64,000 nt of DNA from Bacteroidota bacterium (GCA_018266575.1 JAFEAE010000018.1:202463-266462), one strand, 5' to 3'; shown: positions 54,269 through 63,947, numbered from the stretch's first letter. The notes: generated from the sequence alone by a model not told the origin. Translations and numbers: made by a program.

Positions 54269-55627
54269 CTATTCTTTTTTCTGTTTAAGTACTTTTGATG
54301 CCGGCAATTTTTCTTTGGTAGCAACCGGTTGTTTGAAATCTTCTTCTGTGACTTTTTCTTTTTTGCCGAGATACGTCCAGGCGATGTTGTTCATGTATTT
54401 GTCGAAAACGTGATTAAGGTCTTCTGTTTTTACATTGTCAATTTTACTGTTGATGGCGTCAAAAATGCGCCAGTCTCCAGATGCTTCACAGAAACCAAGC
54501 ATATTTGCCTGAGATGTGCTTGCTTCGTTGGTCATATAATAGGTAGTGAGGTATTCTTTCTTTTTGTCTTCCACTTCTTTTGCAGTGAACCCGTTTTTCT
54601 TGATGTCATTGATGATATCGGTCATCACTTCCAGAGATTGTTTCGGGTCAATGGTGGAAATGTATAACAATGCCGTTGGGCTGTTGATCTGGCTTTTATT
54701 GTATATGGCTGCAGGCGCATACGACAAGCTTCTTTTTGTCCGGAGTTCAACAAAATAGCGATCATATAAAATACGCATCGCGAATTCAAATAAGGGCCCG
54801 TCAGGCGAAAAATATTTCGGCGCATTTACTGAACCTGCTATATAGTTTGTGGCGATGCTCCTGTCGCTGATATTTATTTCTGGTTTTGTAACACCTGCCA
54901 GTACTGGTTTTGGCGGCAATGTGCCTTCTGGTAATTTTGCGAGGGTGTTTTTCATTTTGTCGAGAAGGTCTTTTTCATCAATATCGCCAACTACAACGAG
55001 GTAGCATTTTTTCTTGCCTAATAATTTTGCGTAATAATTTTTTACATCCGGCAGTGTTATTTTTTCCAGTGTTTCCGGTGTTCCGTTTTGCATGTATTCG
55101 TACACTGTGCCTTTGAATATCTGTTGCGTTGCGATCTTTCTCAGGTAAGCATCAGGGTTAGCATCTGTTTGTTTTGCAGCAGCGATCATTTGTTGTTTGA
55201 TCACTCCAAACTCCTGTTCATCCATTGCAGGATTAAGGATTGCATCGGTAAACATGTCCCAGCTCTGGCTCCAGTTTTCTTTAAGGCAAGTCATTGTGAT
55301 GGAACTGTAATCCTTGCTGGCAGAGGAATTGAAGTTGGTGCCTAATTTATCTGCGAGTGCGGAAAATGCGTTTTTATCTAATTTTTTGGTGCCGCCTTGT
55401 ACGGCCAGTGAAAGCGCCAATGGCTCGATGCCCTGCTGGTCACTATTAATATTAGAGACACCGCCGCGGATGAACAGGCTGGCCGTTACCACTTCTTTCG
55501 GCACTCTTTTAATGATCACTTTTAAGCCTTCGTAATTTACTTCTTTGGTGCTGCCCTGTGCAAAAGAACTAACGGTAACCAGTATCCCATAAATGAGGCA
55601 GGAATATATTTTTAAAAACGTTTTCAT
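54269..55627 (-). CDS. M16 family peptidase-like protein, inactive subunit
   Basis: A 452-residue secreted protein (signal peptide FLKIYSCLIYGILVTVSSFAQ). The two M16 domains are visible, but the HxxEH zinc motif is missing: the corresponding place reads GIEPLALSLAVQGGTKKLDK. The C-terminal R/Y pair expected in the partner subunit is present in LRTKRSLSYAPAAIYN. This is the pattern of heterodimeric bacterial M16B peptidases, in which one chain supplies zinc and the other the Arg-Tyr pair. It lies 25 bases after the active-subunit gene. Confidence 0.9.
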   Translation of the reverse strand: MKTFLKIYSCLIYGILVTVSSFAQGSTKEVNYEGLKVIIKRVPKEVVTASLFIRGGVSNINSDQQGIEPLALSLAVQGGTKKLDKNAFSALADKLGTNFNSSASKDYSSITMTCLKENWSQSWDMFTDAILNPAMDEQEFGVIKQQMIAAAKQTDANPDAYLRKIATQQIFKGTVYEYMQNGTPETLEKITLPDVKNYYAKLLGKKKCYLVVVGDIDEKDLLDKMKNTLAKLPEGTLPPKPVLAGVTKPEINISDRSIATNYIAGSVNAPKYFSPDGPLFEFAMRILYDRYFVELRTKRSLSYAPAAIYNKSQINSPTALLYISTIDPKQSLEVMTDIINDIKKNGFTAKEVEDKKKEYLTTYYMTNEASTSQANMLGFCEASGDWRIFDAINSKIDNVKTEDLNHVFDKYMNNIAWTYLGKKEKVTEEDFKQPVATKEKLPASKVLKQKKE

Positions 55628-55652
55628 AACTAATATTTTTCTATGAATGATT

Positions 55653-57026
55653 TTATTTGAACAAATTATCAAGATCGGTTACTTTCCATTTGTCCTGCAT
55701 GCTTTGGTTAAGTAATAACCCTTTCACGCAAGGCTGCCCTTTGATATATTTATGAACATAATCGATAATATCCCGTCTTGTGACTTTTTTGATCTCGCTG
55801 ATATAATTGAAATAATAATCGAGGGATGCAGAACACCACCAGAATGAAAGTGTATGGATGTATTGTGTGGTTACTTCTTCACCATATTTTTCATTGTTGG
55901 CTAATTTTATTTTTGAGGTTTCCAACTGTTCGTCTGTAAAATAATCCGGTGCATCAAACTGGTCGATCTCTTTTTGCAATGCCCTGAACGCGTCGTTGAA
56001 TTTTCCCGGGTTGGGCACATATTGCAAGGTGATCGGTCCTACATATTTTGCACTTTGATAATTCAGATTGGCTGCTAATGCATAGCCACTATCGATAAGC
56101 GCTTTTTGAAATTTTGAACTTTTTTGATTTAGGATAAAGGAAAATACATCGGCTACGACTGTTCCTTTCACATCATTTCTTGTATCCGGACCGTGCCATC
56201 CCATCAATAAAACGGGAACCCGTGCATTTGGATTGGTAACAACAAAACTTAAACTGTCTTTTGTATTCAGCGGAGCAAATTCAGGTATTGGCCATTTTTG
56301 AAAAGGGTCAAAATCACTCGGCTTCCAGTCACCAAAAATTTCCTTTGCCTTTTGGAAAATATCTTCGTGGTTAACTGCTCCTGCAACAAGCAGCAAAGAA
56401 TTATTTGGGTAATAATATTTGTCTTTTATCGTGCGCATTTTTTCAGGGGTACATGTAAGGATAACCTGGTGATCTCCGATTGCATTTTTCCTGGAGTATA
56501 AATTGCCCCACATTTTGTGATTGTATTTATCAAACAATGCAAAACCCGGGTTGCTTTCCGCACGTTGGAACTCGCCGTCTACAACAGGGTTTTCCTTTTT
56601 CATTTCTTCCTGCAAAAACAATGGATATCGAACGGCACTGTTTAAAAATTTCAAACCTTCAGAAACCTGTTTGCTACCGAGTGTAAAAAAATAATTCACA
56701 CGTTCATCGCCTGTGGTTCCGTTAAAAACAATTCCTAATTCGTGTATTCGGTCTAAATATTTTTCCTGTGAAGGAATATCTTTATTTGCTTTAAAGAACA
56801 TGTGTTCATACAAATGTGATAAACCATTGTACGCAGTGTCTTCAGTAAAAGCGCCATTGTGGACCGCAATTTCTACAGTAGCAAGCGGAACAGATGCATC
56901 TTCAAGTACAAGTACCTGCAAGCCATTATCTAATTTGGTAAAGAAAATATTGGATGGCCAGTTCTTCTGTGCCTGGCTGATAGCAACTGTCGCTAAAAGT
57001 ACAGTGCAGATGAGGAGCTTTTTCAT
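55653..57026 (-). CDS. M16 family zinc metallopeptidase, active subunit
   Basis: A 457-residue secreted peptidase. Signal peptide MKKLLICTVLLATVAISQAQ; zinc motif H71-L-Y-E-H75 in GLSHLYEHMFFKANKD and third ligand E152 in VVDGEFQRAESNP, the usual 76 residues later. M16B enzymes degrade peptides in the periplasm. The ATG at 57026 is chosen because it begins the signal peptide; two upstream ATGs are in AT-rich leader. The inactive subunit gene follows directly. Confidence 0.92.
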   Translation of the reverse strand: MKKLLICTVLLATVAISQAQKNWPSNIFFTKLDNGLQVLVLEDASVPLATVEIAVHNGAFTEDTAYNGLSHLYEHMFFKANKDIPSQEKYLDRIHELGIVFNGTTGDERVNYFFTLGSKQVSEGLKFLNSAVRYPLFLQEEMKKENPVVDGEFQRAESNPGFALFDKYNHKMWGNLYSRKNAIGDHQVILTCTPEKMRTIKDKYYYPNNSLLLVAGAVNHEDIFQKAKEIFGDWKPSDFDPFQKWPIPEFAPLNTKDSLSFVVTNPNARVPVLLMGWHGPDTRNDVKGTVVADVFSFILNQKSSKFQKALIDSGYALAANLNYQSAKYVGPITLQYVPNPGKFNDAFRALQKEIDQFDAPDYFTDEQLETSKIKLANNEKYGEEVTTQYIHTLSFWWCSASLDYYFNYISEIKKVTRRDIIDYVHKYIKGQPCVKGLLLNQSMQDKWKVTDLDNLFK

Positions 57027-57230
57027 GAGCAGTTTATTAAAATGAATTATCATGTGATCTAAATGTTTTGATGCAAAAATTAAATATAAACAGAATTGCC
57101 AAATACCATCAACCATTCATAAAAAAATCATGCTTATCCGGGTAATTATGCTTTAAGTTGTAATAAAGCAAATTCCTTTCTTAGATATAACGGCAAAGTA
57201 TGTACGAAAATGAGAAGTGTTTAATGTCAG

Positions 57231-58046
57231 TTATCTTTTTACAAAAGGTGTTGAAAAGAATTCATCCACCTTTTTATTGAATTCATCTTTATGCTCGATC
57301 AATGTTCCGTGGCCGGAGTTCGGCAATATCCACAAATATGCATTGGGGATATTTTGAGAGATGAGCACCGTATGTTCAGTATGGATAACGTCATGGTCGC
57401 CGCCAATGATCAACGACGGGCATTTGATCGCATGCAATTGCTGCAACGAAATATTTGGCTGGAACCAATCGAGCAAAAACATTTTCCAGTCATTTTTTTT
57501 CTTGCCGGTTAATTTATCTGCATGCATGGTATCTATCATTAGTTGGCCTTGTTTCCATTCTTCGGTGGTCATTACTAAAGCTGTGGTATCCGGCCATAAA
57601 TTAGCACCGGTTGACACAAGTTTGATCACTTTTTCGGGATGACGTATTGCGAGCAATAATGCATTAATGCCGCCATCACTCCAGCCAATTACATAGGCCG
57701 AATCAATATGAAGTGCATCTAACAGAGCAGCTTCATCATCCGCCATCATTTCAAAACTTAATGAATCATTGGTGTCAATAGTTTTTCCCTGCGATCGGCT
57801 ATCTAACGCAATAACTTTATATTTTTTGGAGAAATACGGAATATTGTTTTTAAAAGCGCTGATCGATCCTCCGTTCCCATGGATCAATAACAGCGGTTTT
57901 CCTTCACCATAAATTTCACAATACATATTAATGCCACGTACATTATAGAATTTACCTGCAGCGGGATTATTTCCATAGTTCACGGCTTGCTGCCCAACTA
58001 ATGAATAGCATAAAAGCATAAGAAAAAAACTAAAAAAATATTTCAT
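57231..58046 (-). CDS. Secreted alpha/beta-hydrolase
   Basis: A 271-residue protein with a signal peptide (YFFSFFLMLLCYSLVGQQ). Hydrolase fold: oxyanion region PLLLIHGNGGS, nucleophile elbow YVIGWSDGGINALLLA (GWSDG), acid Asp in LIIGGDHDVIHTEH and His in LPNSGHGTLIEH. Similar to small esterases and to haloalkane dehalogenase-like hydrolases; substrate unknown. It is a single gene with the M16 operon downstream, 205 bases away. Confidence 0.9.
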   Translation of the reverse strand: MKYFFSFFLMLLCYSLVGQQAVNYGNNPAAGKFYNVRGINMYCEIYGEGKPLLLIHGNGGSISAFKNNIPYFSKKYKVIALDSRSQGKTIDTNDSLSFEMMADDEAALLDALHIDSAYVIGWSDGGINALLLAIRHPEKVIKLVSTGANLWPDTTALVMTTEEWKQGQLMIDTMHADKLTGKKKNDWKMFLLDWFQPNISLQQLHAIKCPSLIIGGDHDVIHTEHTVLISQNIPNAYLWILPNSGHGTLIEHKDEFNKKVDEFFSTPFVKR

Positions 58047-58289
58047 GATGTTAGGTATGAGCTATTAGCTATTAAGTTTAGGTGAATTACAAACATAAAT
58101 ATAATTAATGTAACACTGCGGCCATTTATACTTCATCTGTTGCTTATTGGTAGTTTTTGCCAATACATCAGTGCTAAAAACTGCAGGAGCCGACTGCTCT
58201 TGCGGCTGTGTATAAATCCGCTTGCGAAGTAAATAAAAACGGCGAAGGTTTACTGGATAAAAAAACGTAAATTAGGGAAACTACTTGTT

Positions 58290-59060
58290 ATGAGATATGT
58301 TCTTATATGTTCAACTTGCGTATTATTATGCTGCATATCATCTTATTCGCAAACTTCTTCTGCTCCGAATATGTCCTCTGCAAATATGGCTACTGTTAAT
58401 TTAGGGGCAACTACAAACATGCGCACAGAATTTAACCTCGGTGATGCGCTGAGCACAAAAATTGATTTTACAATTGCGAATGATCCGCACATTAAAGGTT
58501 CTCCTTTTTTTGTGGATACCTTTTCCCATTCCATGATTATTCTGAAAAACGGGGTCGGTTATAACGGGGTTGAAACAAGAATAAACCTGGCGACAAATAA
58601 TATATATTTTAAAACTTCCGATTCAACGGAACTTGTTGCATCAAAACCGTATATTAAAAAACTTTATCTTTTTAATACTACGAAATCGGGCAATATAGAT
58701 ACTGTTGTATTTAGTTTAGGGTATCCTCCTGTTGAGCATAACGACGAGACAACATTGTACCAGGAACTGACTTCAGGAAGAGCAGTGTTTTTAAAATTTA
58801 CATCCAAGAAGCTGGTAGAACAGAATTCACCTACGGCAACAGCGATGGATAAACAGTATATAGCTTTAACTACCTATTACGTTTTTGCCTATAACAACGG
58901 GCACCCGCACATGGAGAAGTGGAATAAAGGCAAAGATTTTTTACTAGGGTTTTTATATGATAAAAAAGAAGCCGTACAAAAATTTATTAACGACCTTAAC
59001 CTGAAATGCAAGTCCCCGGAAGATGCAACAAGAGTTTTTAACTATTACAATAATTTATAA
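58290..59060 (+). CDS. Secreted protein of unknown function
   Basis: A 256-residue protein with an N-terminal signal peptide (RYVLICSTCVLLCCISSYSQ). The mature part is beta-rich (DFTIANDPHIKGSPFFVDTF, MIILKNGVGYNGVETRINLATNNIYF, PYIKKLYLFNTTK) and ends in a helical C-terminus (EAVQKFINDLNLKCKSPEDATRVFNYYNNL). It resembles the many unnamed outer-compartment proteins of Bacteroidota; no domain is recognised. Alone between 240 and 545 bases of non-coding DNA. Confidence 0.75.
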   Translation: MRYVLICSTCVLLCCISSYSQTSSAPNMSSANMATVNLGATTNMRTEFNLGDALSTKIDFTIANDPHIKGSPFFVDTFSHSMIILKNGVGYNGVETRINLATNNIYFKTSDSTELVASKPYIKKLYLFNTTKSGNIDTVVFSLGYPPVEHNDETTLYQELTSGRAVFLKFTSKKLVEQNSPTATAMDKQYIALTTYYVFAYNNGHPHMEKWNKGKDFLLGFLYDKKEAVQKFINDLNLKCKSPEDATRVFNYYNNL

Positions 59061-59606
59061 TCAAGGATATAATAGATAAAGGCCAATAGCTTTTGCCGAA
59101 AACAAATTCAGGGACATGCACGATTCTTACCTTCCATTTGACGTTTTTTAACGGACACCAATAGAGTTCTTTTCATTGTTACCTGATTGCTATCATAGAT
59201 GTTTCATCACCCGGTTCAATATTGGAATTTCTCTGAGCGTTCCGGTGTGACAATTACATTTACAATTTGAGATGTACAATTTGTTAGATATAGTATTCAG
59301 TCGTCAGTTCAGAGTTTTCAGTTCTGAAATTCGATCTTCACTTTCTCATTTCTTATTCCTTATTTTTTGTTTCCGGCATTTGTTCGTTCTTCATCATCGT
59401 TGCGTCGCACTACTTTCATCTGTAGTGCTACTATTGAGCTCTGGTCTTATGATTTGCAGATTTTCTTTTCACGCAAAAGCGTAAAGCTAGTATGTCGTCA
59501 GGAAACTCGTTGCACCTTGGCGCCTTTGCGTGAAATATTTAGTTTTTTTGTATTTACATATTCTGTTTTTTCTTTTCAGTATGTTTGATATTCATAAACA
59601 GATATC
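59061..59606. other. Gene-free region with R1 copy
   Basis: 545 bases with no credible gene. It includes R1 copy H (59389-59440) and a CGCAAA/TTTGCG-rich stretch (59470-59536, with CACGCAAAAGCG and GCCTTTGCGTGAA inverted). The rest is AT-rich and structureless as far as can be seen. Confidence 0.5.
59389..59440 (-). repeat. R1 dispersed repeat, copy H
   Basis: Inverted copy: TCATCATCGTTGCGTCGCAC, TACTTTCATCTGTAGTGCTA, CTATTGAGC. The middle differs from other copies (no GTACAAG block). Confidence 0.65.
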
Positions 59607-61310
59607 ATGAAGCGTTCTATTCATTATCCTTTTTTGTTTTTGTTATTTCTTGCGACAAATAAACTCAGTGCACAAAACTTATTTTCCATTCCAGCATTTA
59701 CCGGTTATGCAACACCGTTAGAGCAAACAAATGAAGATGATGAAGGCGATTTGTTTAACAGTAAAACCGGCGTACAAAACTGGCGCGATAAAAATCAACG
59801 GCTCCATTATTATTGTTATTTGAAGAATACAGGTAAATTAAGTGTTGCGTTATTGCTCAAAACTGAAGCTACCGGAAACCATATCAAAGTAAAAGTTGCA
59901 GGAAAAACTTTTGATGTTGCCGTTCCGGAAAATTCGCAATTCGTAAAAGTAAAAACAGGGCCGGTTAATATTTCAACTCCCGGATTTTATGAAATAGAAA
60001 TTTCAGGTGCACAAAATCAATCAGCAAAAAGCAGTTCTGTAATTGCAGATATCCAATCGCTCGAATTAAGCGGCGATGCTGCGAAAGATATGCACGCCAA
60101 CCTGAAACCAAGACGCAATGCGGCTTCTGTGCATTTAATGTATCCGTTGGCTGACACTGCAAAAGCAGTTGCGTTTTATAATGAAGTGACTGTGCCGCAA
60201 AATTCTGATCAGCTATATAGTTATTTTATGGCATGCGGATTTGCAAGAGGGTATTTCGGAATGCAGGTGAACAGTGAAACAGAACGCCGGATTATCTTTT
60301 CTGTTTGGGATGCAGGTAACGAAGCTGTTGACCGGAATAAAGTAAATGATGAAAATCGTGTGAAACTTTTTGGGAAAGGCGAAAATGTAATTGCCGGCGA
60401 TTTTGGCAATGAAGGAACAGGCGGGCACAGTCATTTAGTATATAACTGGAAAGCAGGAGAGACCTATAAATTTTATGTGACAGCATTACCCGACAGTGCA
60501 ACAAACAGTACAATTTATACCGGCTACTTTTTTATTCCTGAATTACAAAAATGGAAACTGATCGCAAGTTTTAAATCGCCGAAGGATGGAAAATATCTCA
60601 CACATCTGTATTCGTTCCTGGAAGACTTCTGGGGAGTGAACGGAAATCTTTACCGTAAAGCATATTACAATAATCAATGGATAAGAACTGAAAACGGAGA
60701 TTGGAAACCGTTAACCGCCGCAACATTTTCCTGCGATGCAACAGGCAAAGCGCTTGACCGGCTTGACTTTGGCGGCGGAACAGAAAACAATTCTTTTTAT
60801 TTATGGAACGGAGGTTTTAAAAATGTAAATACAAAATATGGTGAAAGATTCGAGCGTATCAGCACAACTGAAAAACCAAATATCGACCTCTATAAAAATG
60901 CTGACAGTGCATCGCAAACAGAAAGCGATAAGAAATTAATTTTCGATTCAATCGCTGCAGGAAAATTGGATACAACCGGAAGCATCAATGGAGTATTTTA
61001 TAAATTACTCAAAGAAGGTGATGGCGGTTTTGTGAACGTGAATGATACGCTGACGGTGAACTACAAAGGCTGGATACTAAACGGAGAAACATTTGATGCA
61101 ACAAAAGATAAACCGGCAACTTTTCCATTGAATAAACTGATCAAAGGCTGGCAATATGGATTGGTAAAATGCAAAAAAGGCGGTAAGATCAGGTTGATCA
61201 TTCCTTCAGCATTAGGTTATTCCATTCGTGCCAGGGCTGAAAAAATTCCACCGAACAGTATTTTGTTATTTGATGTGGAAGTGCTGGATATTAAGAAACC
61301 TCTTCAATAA
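59607..61310 (+). CDS. DUF3472-domain protein fused to an FKBP-type peptidyl-prolyl isomerase
   Basis: A 567-residue secreted protein: signal peptide about 1-22, an N-terminal beta-sandwich of DUF5077 type (about 35-155, including SLELSGDAAKD at its end), then a DUF3472-type domain (about 170-430, RNAASVHLMYP, FGMQVNSETERRIIFSVWDAGN, NEGTGGHSHLVYNWKAGETYKFYVT, DFGGGTENNSFYLWNGGF) and a C-terminal FKBP domain (about 455-565, VNVNDTLTVNYKGWILNGETFDAT, LIKGWQYGLVKCKKGGKIRLIIPSALGYS, PPNSILLFDVEVLDI). DUF3472 proteins are seen in carbohydrate loci. The fusion suggests a folding helper attached to a sugar-binding or surface module. Confidence 0.88.
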   Translation: MKRSIHYPFLFLLFLATNKLSAQNLFSIPAFTGYATPLEQTNEDDEGDLFNSKTGVQNWRDKNQRLHYYCYLKNTGKLSVALLLKTEATGNHIKVKVAGKTFDVAVPENSQFVKVKTGPVNISTPGFYEIEISGAQNQSAKSSSVIADIQSLELSGDAAKDMHANLKPRRNAASVHLMYPLADTAKAVAFYNEVTVPQNSDQLYSYFMACGFARGYFGMQVNSETERRIIFSVWDAGNEAVDRNKVNDENRVKLFGKGENVIAGDFGNEGTGGHSHLVYNWKAGETYKFYVTALPDSATNSTIYTGYFFIPELQKWKLIASFKSPKDGKYLTHLYSFLEDFWGVNGNLYRKAYYNNQWIRTENGDWKPLTAATFSCDATGKALDRLDFGGGTENNSFYLWNGGFKNVNTKYGERFERISTTEKPNIDLYKNADSASQTESDKKLIFDSIAAGKLDTTGSINGVFYKLLKEGDGGFVNVNDTLTVNYKGWILNGETFDATKDKPATFPLNKLIKGWQYGLVKCKKGGKIRLIIPSALGYSIRARAEKIPPNSILLFDVEVLDIKKPLQ

Positions 61311-61316
61311 AATAAC

Positions 61317-61343
61317 AAAAGCCATATGCAAGTATGGCTTTTT
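61317..61343. terminator. Shared hairpin terminator
   Basis: AAAGCCATA (61318-61326) pairs with TATGGCTTT (61333-61341), flanked by A-run and T-run. It serves the DUF3472-FKBP gene on the plus strand and tRNA-Lys on the minus strand. Confidence 0.75.
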
Positions 61344-61350
61344 GATACTG

Positions 61351-61423
<73 letters not shown>

Positions 61424-61433
61424 AAATGGACTG

Positions 61434-61441
61434 CAAATATA
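61434..61441 (-). promoter_or_regulatory. -7 box of tRNA-Lys
   Basis: TATATTTG on the minus strand, exact TAnnTTTG, 10 bases upstream of the mature tRNA 5' end. Confidence 0.55.
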
Positions 61442-61889
61442 GCAGGTTTGATAGAAATAGATTGGATTGATTAATAAAATAGGGTCGGCAACATTTCTCG
61501 GATATTCTTGCAAAAACCTGAATACTTGCTTTTCAACTGATGCAAAGCGGGGCTTTGATTATTACCTGAAGAATATAGATATTCGCCTGCAAGATTATAA
61601 GAAAAAGGACTTGATGATGAATTTGGATTTCTTGAGCATTATAATATATAAATAAATTGAAGTTGCTGGTGAAGCTCTCTACAAAGATGATGCATAACAC
61701 CAACAACGGCGTAAGAGAGTGTGATACGGGAGGCTATCTTAGCAGTGCTACTCTTACCGATTCATCCTAAGAAAATAAAACAATTGATCCTTTAGAACTG
61801 GAAGATTTGTAAAACTATTGTAGGTGACGGGCAAAAAATGATTATGACCTTTGAATTTTGTTGTAGAAATTTCTTGCCTAGTTCAATTA
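61442..61889. other. AT-rich region without a convincing gene
   Basis: About 450 bases. A short frame (61467-61655, 62 codons) and scattered coding-like phrases in several frames are present but none is supported. The look is that of decayed sequence. No repeats of the R1-R3 types are seen. Confidence 0.4.
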
Positions 61890-62633
61890 TCAATATTTGA
61901 ACAATAGATCAATAAAAGCTTGCCTATTGTCCCTATATGTGGCTCGTATCCAAGTGCAGGCGTCCATATTGTGTCTTTCTTTATACATAAGAATAAATAA
62001 AGCGTAATCGTCTCTGCCTTTTTTAATAGCCTCTTTTGCTATGCTTATGTATGGATGACCATTTGCGCTAATAAAATCAAATGCTTCCTTGCATTTTTGT
62101 ATGTCACCCCCTCTATTATCTATTGAAGCGGTTAATGCTAATTTCCAAAACGTTGAATCATGATAATCTAACAAATAATCTCCGTATAATTTTCTAACTG
62201 CATCATTGGTTTGATTTTCCCATATTTCGCCAATAGGATTACTTGCAGGGCTAAAAATATAAACTCGTAAAGCATCTAACATATAATAGTCGATATCTTC
62301 TTTAAGATTTACCGAGTCTAAGAGATTAATTTTATCTGGACCAAATATAAATCTAGTTACAGGGTTATTTATTGGATTGAGATTACTGATAAGGTCGCCA
62401 AAGAAACTGCTATGTTTTTTTTGCATCCACTCCCAGCCAAGATTATTTCTAACCTGAAGAGATCTTGCGTCAACTGGAATTGGTAAAATGGCACTTGCAT
62501 AATGGGGCTTTGATATAGTTTTCTTTAGTTTTTTCTTTGGTTTTAATGTGTCAGTTAATATATAATCATTTGCAAATAGAGATAATGGAAGTGTAAACAA
62601 AACGAAGATGGAGAAATATTTAATTAGTCTCAT
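61890..62633 (-). CDS. Secreted protein, orphan
   Basis: A 247-residue protein with a signal peptide (KYFSIFVLFTLPLSLFA, about 5-21). The mature part is helical and acidic-basic mixed, e.g. DYYMLDALRVYIFSPASNP, KLYGDYLLDYHDSTFWKLAL, FDFISANGHPYISIAKEAIKKGRDDYALFILMYKERHN; the last 80 residues suggest a TPR-like helical hairpin array. No family recognised. Base composition is visibly more AT-rich than neighbouring genes (many AAT, ATA, TTA codons), and it sits alone between tRNA-Lys and tRNA-Val, which is compatible with recent acquisition. Confidence 0.7.
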   Translation of the reverse strand: MRLIKYFSIFVLFTLPLSLFANDYILTDTLKPKKKLKKTISKPHYASAILPIPVDARSLQVRNNLGWEWMQKKHSSFFGDLISNLNPINNPVTRFIFGPDKINLLDSVNLKEDIDYYMLDALRVYIFSPASNPIGEIWENQTNDAVRKLYGDYLLDYHDSTFWKLALTASIDNRGGDIQKCKEAFDFISANGHPYISIAKEAIKKGRDDYALFILMYKERHNMDACTWIRATYRDNRQAFIDLLFKY

Positions 62634-62969
62634 AAGAAAGTTTTTGGAGTTTAATAATATATAAGTTAAGTCGGATTTATATATAAATAATGGATTATTA
62701 AAAAAATTTACACTTAGTATAAATTAATAAATTTTAAACAAGCCCGCGCCGATGAATTATTATCTTCGACTATACATTATTGCTAATCATACCTGCTAAT
62801 AAATTACCAATCCATGTTATTAGTAGAAAATATAAATTCAAAAGCATTCTGGTTGTACAGGCGAAGCACACGCGCCAGCAGTTGGGCTTGATTTTCACCC
62901 ACGTAATCTGTATCGCCTGACATTGAATTTGAAATTTATGGTCATCCCCGCTTTTATGGACCAACTGTA

Positions 62970-63080
62970 GCTAACAGTAATGTATAATCGAAAATCAGCC
63001 ATTGCTCAATAGAATTGCTGCAGTACAAGTGAGTGACACAACGATGTTTAATAGTAACACAAAAGCTTAGTACAAAAATG
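62970..63080 (+). repeat. R1 dispersed repeat, copy I
   Basis: GCTAACAGTAATGTATAATC at the left edge as in copy A, then GCTCAATAGAATTGCTGCAG, TACAAG, a mutated core GTGACACAACGATG and TTTAATAGTAACACAAAAGC. Lies in the 590-base gap (62634-63224) upstream of tRNA-Val, which otherwise holds only AT-rich DNA. Confidence 0.7.
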
Positions 63081-63179
63081 CATTCTGGTTATTTAGCTAT
63101 TTCCGAAAGAATTCAGGTTAGGGCGGAAGTTATACTGAAAATAGCGCTAATGCAGTTTTAAAGTTTCCTCTAAAAAAAT

Positions 63180-63209
63180 TTTGCAGTAAAATAATAGAAT
63201 GTATCTTTG
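63180..63209 (+). promoter_or_regulatory. Promoter of tRNA-Val
   Basis: TTTG at 63180-63183 and TATCTTTG at 63202-63209, 18 bases apart, close to the Bacteroidota -33/-7 consensus (TTTG, TAnnTTTG). The tRNA begins 16 bases after the -7 box. Confidence 0.65.
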
Positions 63210-63224
63210 CACTCCCAATAAAAT

Positions 63225-63299
63225 GGGAGTTTAGCTCAGCTGGTTCAGAGCATCTGCCTTACAAGCAGAGGGTCGGCGGTTCGATCCCGTCAACTCCCA
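63225..63299 (+). tRNA. tRNA-Val (UAC)
   Basis: GGGAGTT (63225-63231) pairs with AACTCCC (63292-63298), discriminator A. Anticodon stem TCTGC/GCAGA with loop CTTACAA gives UAC. T-loop TTCGATC. CCA is not encoded. Confidence 0.96.
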
Positions 63300-63302
63300 C
63301 AC

Positions 63303-63326
63303 AACCCCGGTTCACATCGGGGTTTT
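63303..63326 (+). terminator. Terminator of tRNA-Val
   Basis: AACCCCG (63303-63309) and CGGGGTT (63318-63324) followed by TTATATTT; directly after the tRNA. Confidence 0.75.
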
Positions 63327-63379
63327 ATATTTGTATAGGATTTGCCTTCTTATCCCTGATAATTGAAATAGTATTCAAT

Positions 63380-63928
63380 ATGTCTTATTGCGAAGTTGTA
63401 CTGAAGATGGATAAAAATAATGTGCACGTGCATTATCATGATAAGGAATACGGTTACCCGATATACGACGATAATGAATTATTTGCAAGGCTGATCCTGG
63501 AAATTAACCAGGCGGGTTTATCGTGGACGACGATCCTGAAAAAGAAAGATAATTTTTTTAAAGCGTTCGACAATTTTGATATTGATAAAGTTTCCCGCTA
63601 TGGAGAAAAACAAGTCAAACGTTTATTGAGTGATGAAGGCATTATCCGCAACCGGTTAAAAGTTGCAGCTACAATTGAAAATGCAAGGCGCGTTAAAGCA
63701 TTGCAAAAAGAATTTGGCTCTTTTAAAAAATGGCTGGATCATCATCATCCTAAAACAAAAGAAGAATGGATGAAATTGTTCAAGCAAACTTTCAAATTTA
63801 CAGGCGGCGAGATCGTAAATGAATTTTTAATGAGTACCGGTTACCTGCCCGGAGCGCATATTGAAACTTGTACTATCTACAAAAAAGTATTGAGTAAAAA
63901 GCCAGCGTGGGCAAAGGCTGCGAAATAA
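63380..63928 (+). CDS. tag: DNA-3-methyladenine glycosylase I
   Basis: A 182-residue base-excision repair enzyme that removes 3-methyladenine from DNA. The zinc snap is complete: C4 (MSYC), H20 (VHYHDKEYG), and the C-terminal HIETC His and Cys. The base-binding Glu and Trp are in LEINQAGLSWTTILKKKDNF, and GIIRNRLKVAATIENAR is conserved. The C-terminus continues about a dozen residues past HIETC as in relatives. Single gene after tRNA-Val. Confidence 0.95.
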   Translation: MSYCEVVLKMDKNNVHVHYHDKEYGYPIYDDNELFARLILEINQAGLSWTTILKKKDNFFKAFDNFDIDKVSRYGEKQVKRLLSDEGIIRNRLKVAATIENARRVKALQKEFGSFKKWLDHHHPKTKEEWMKLFKQTFKFTGGEIVNEFLMSTGYLPGAHIETCTIYKKVLSKKPAWAKAAK

Positions 63929-63947
63929 TGGCAATTTTCAATTGATA

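Noticed and set aside
61467..61655. 62-codon frame on the plus strand after tRNA-Lys
   Set aside because: No signal peptide, domain or conserved phrase, weak start context, and it lies in decayed-looking AT-rich DNA.
62770..62964. 64-codon frame on the minus strand upstream of R1 copy I
   Set aside because: Cys- and Trp-rich translation typical of non-coding repeats; no initiation signal; lies beside a repeat.
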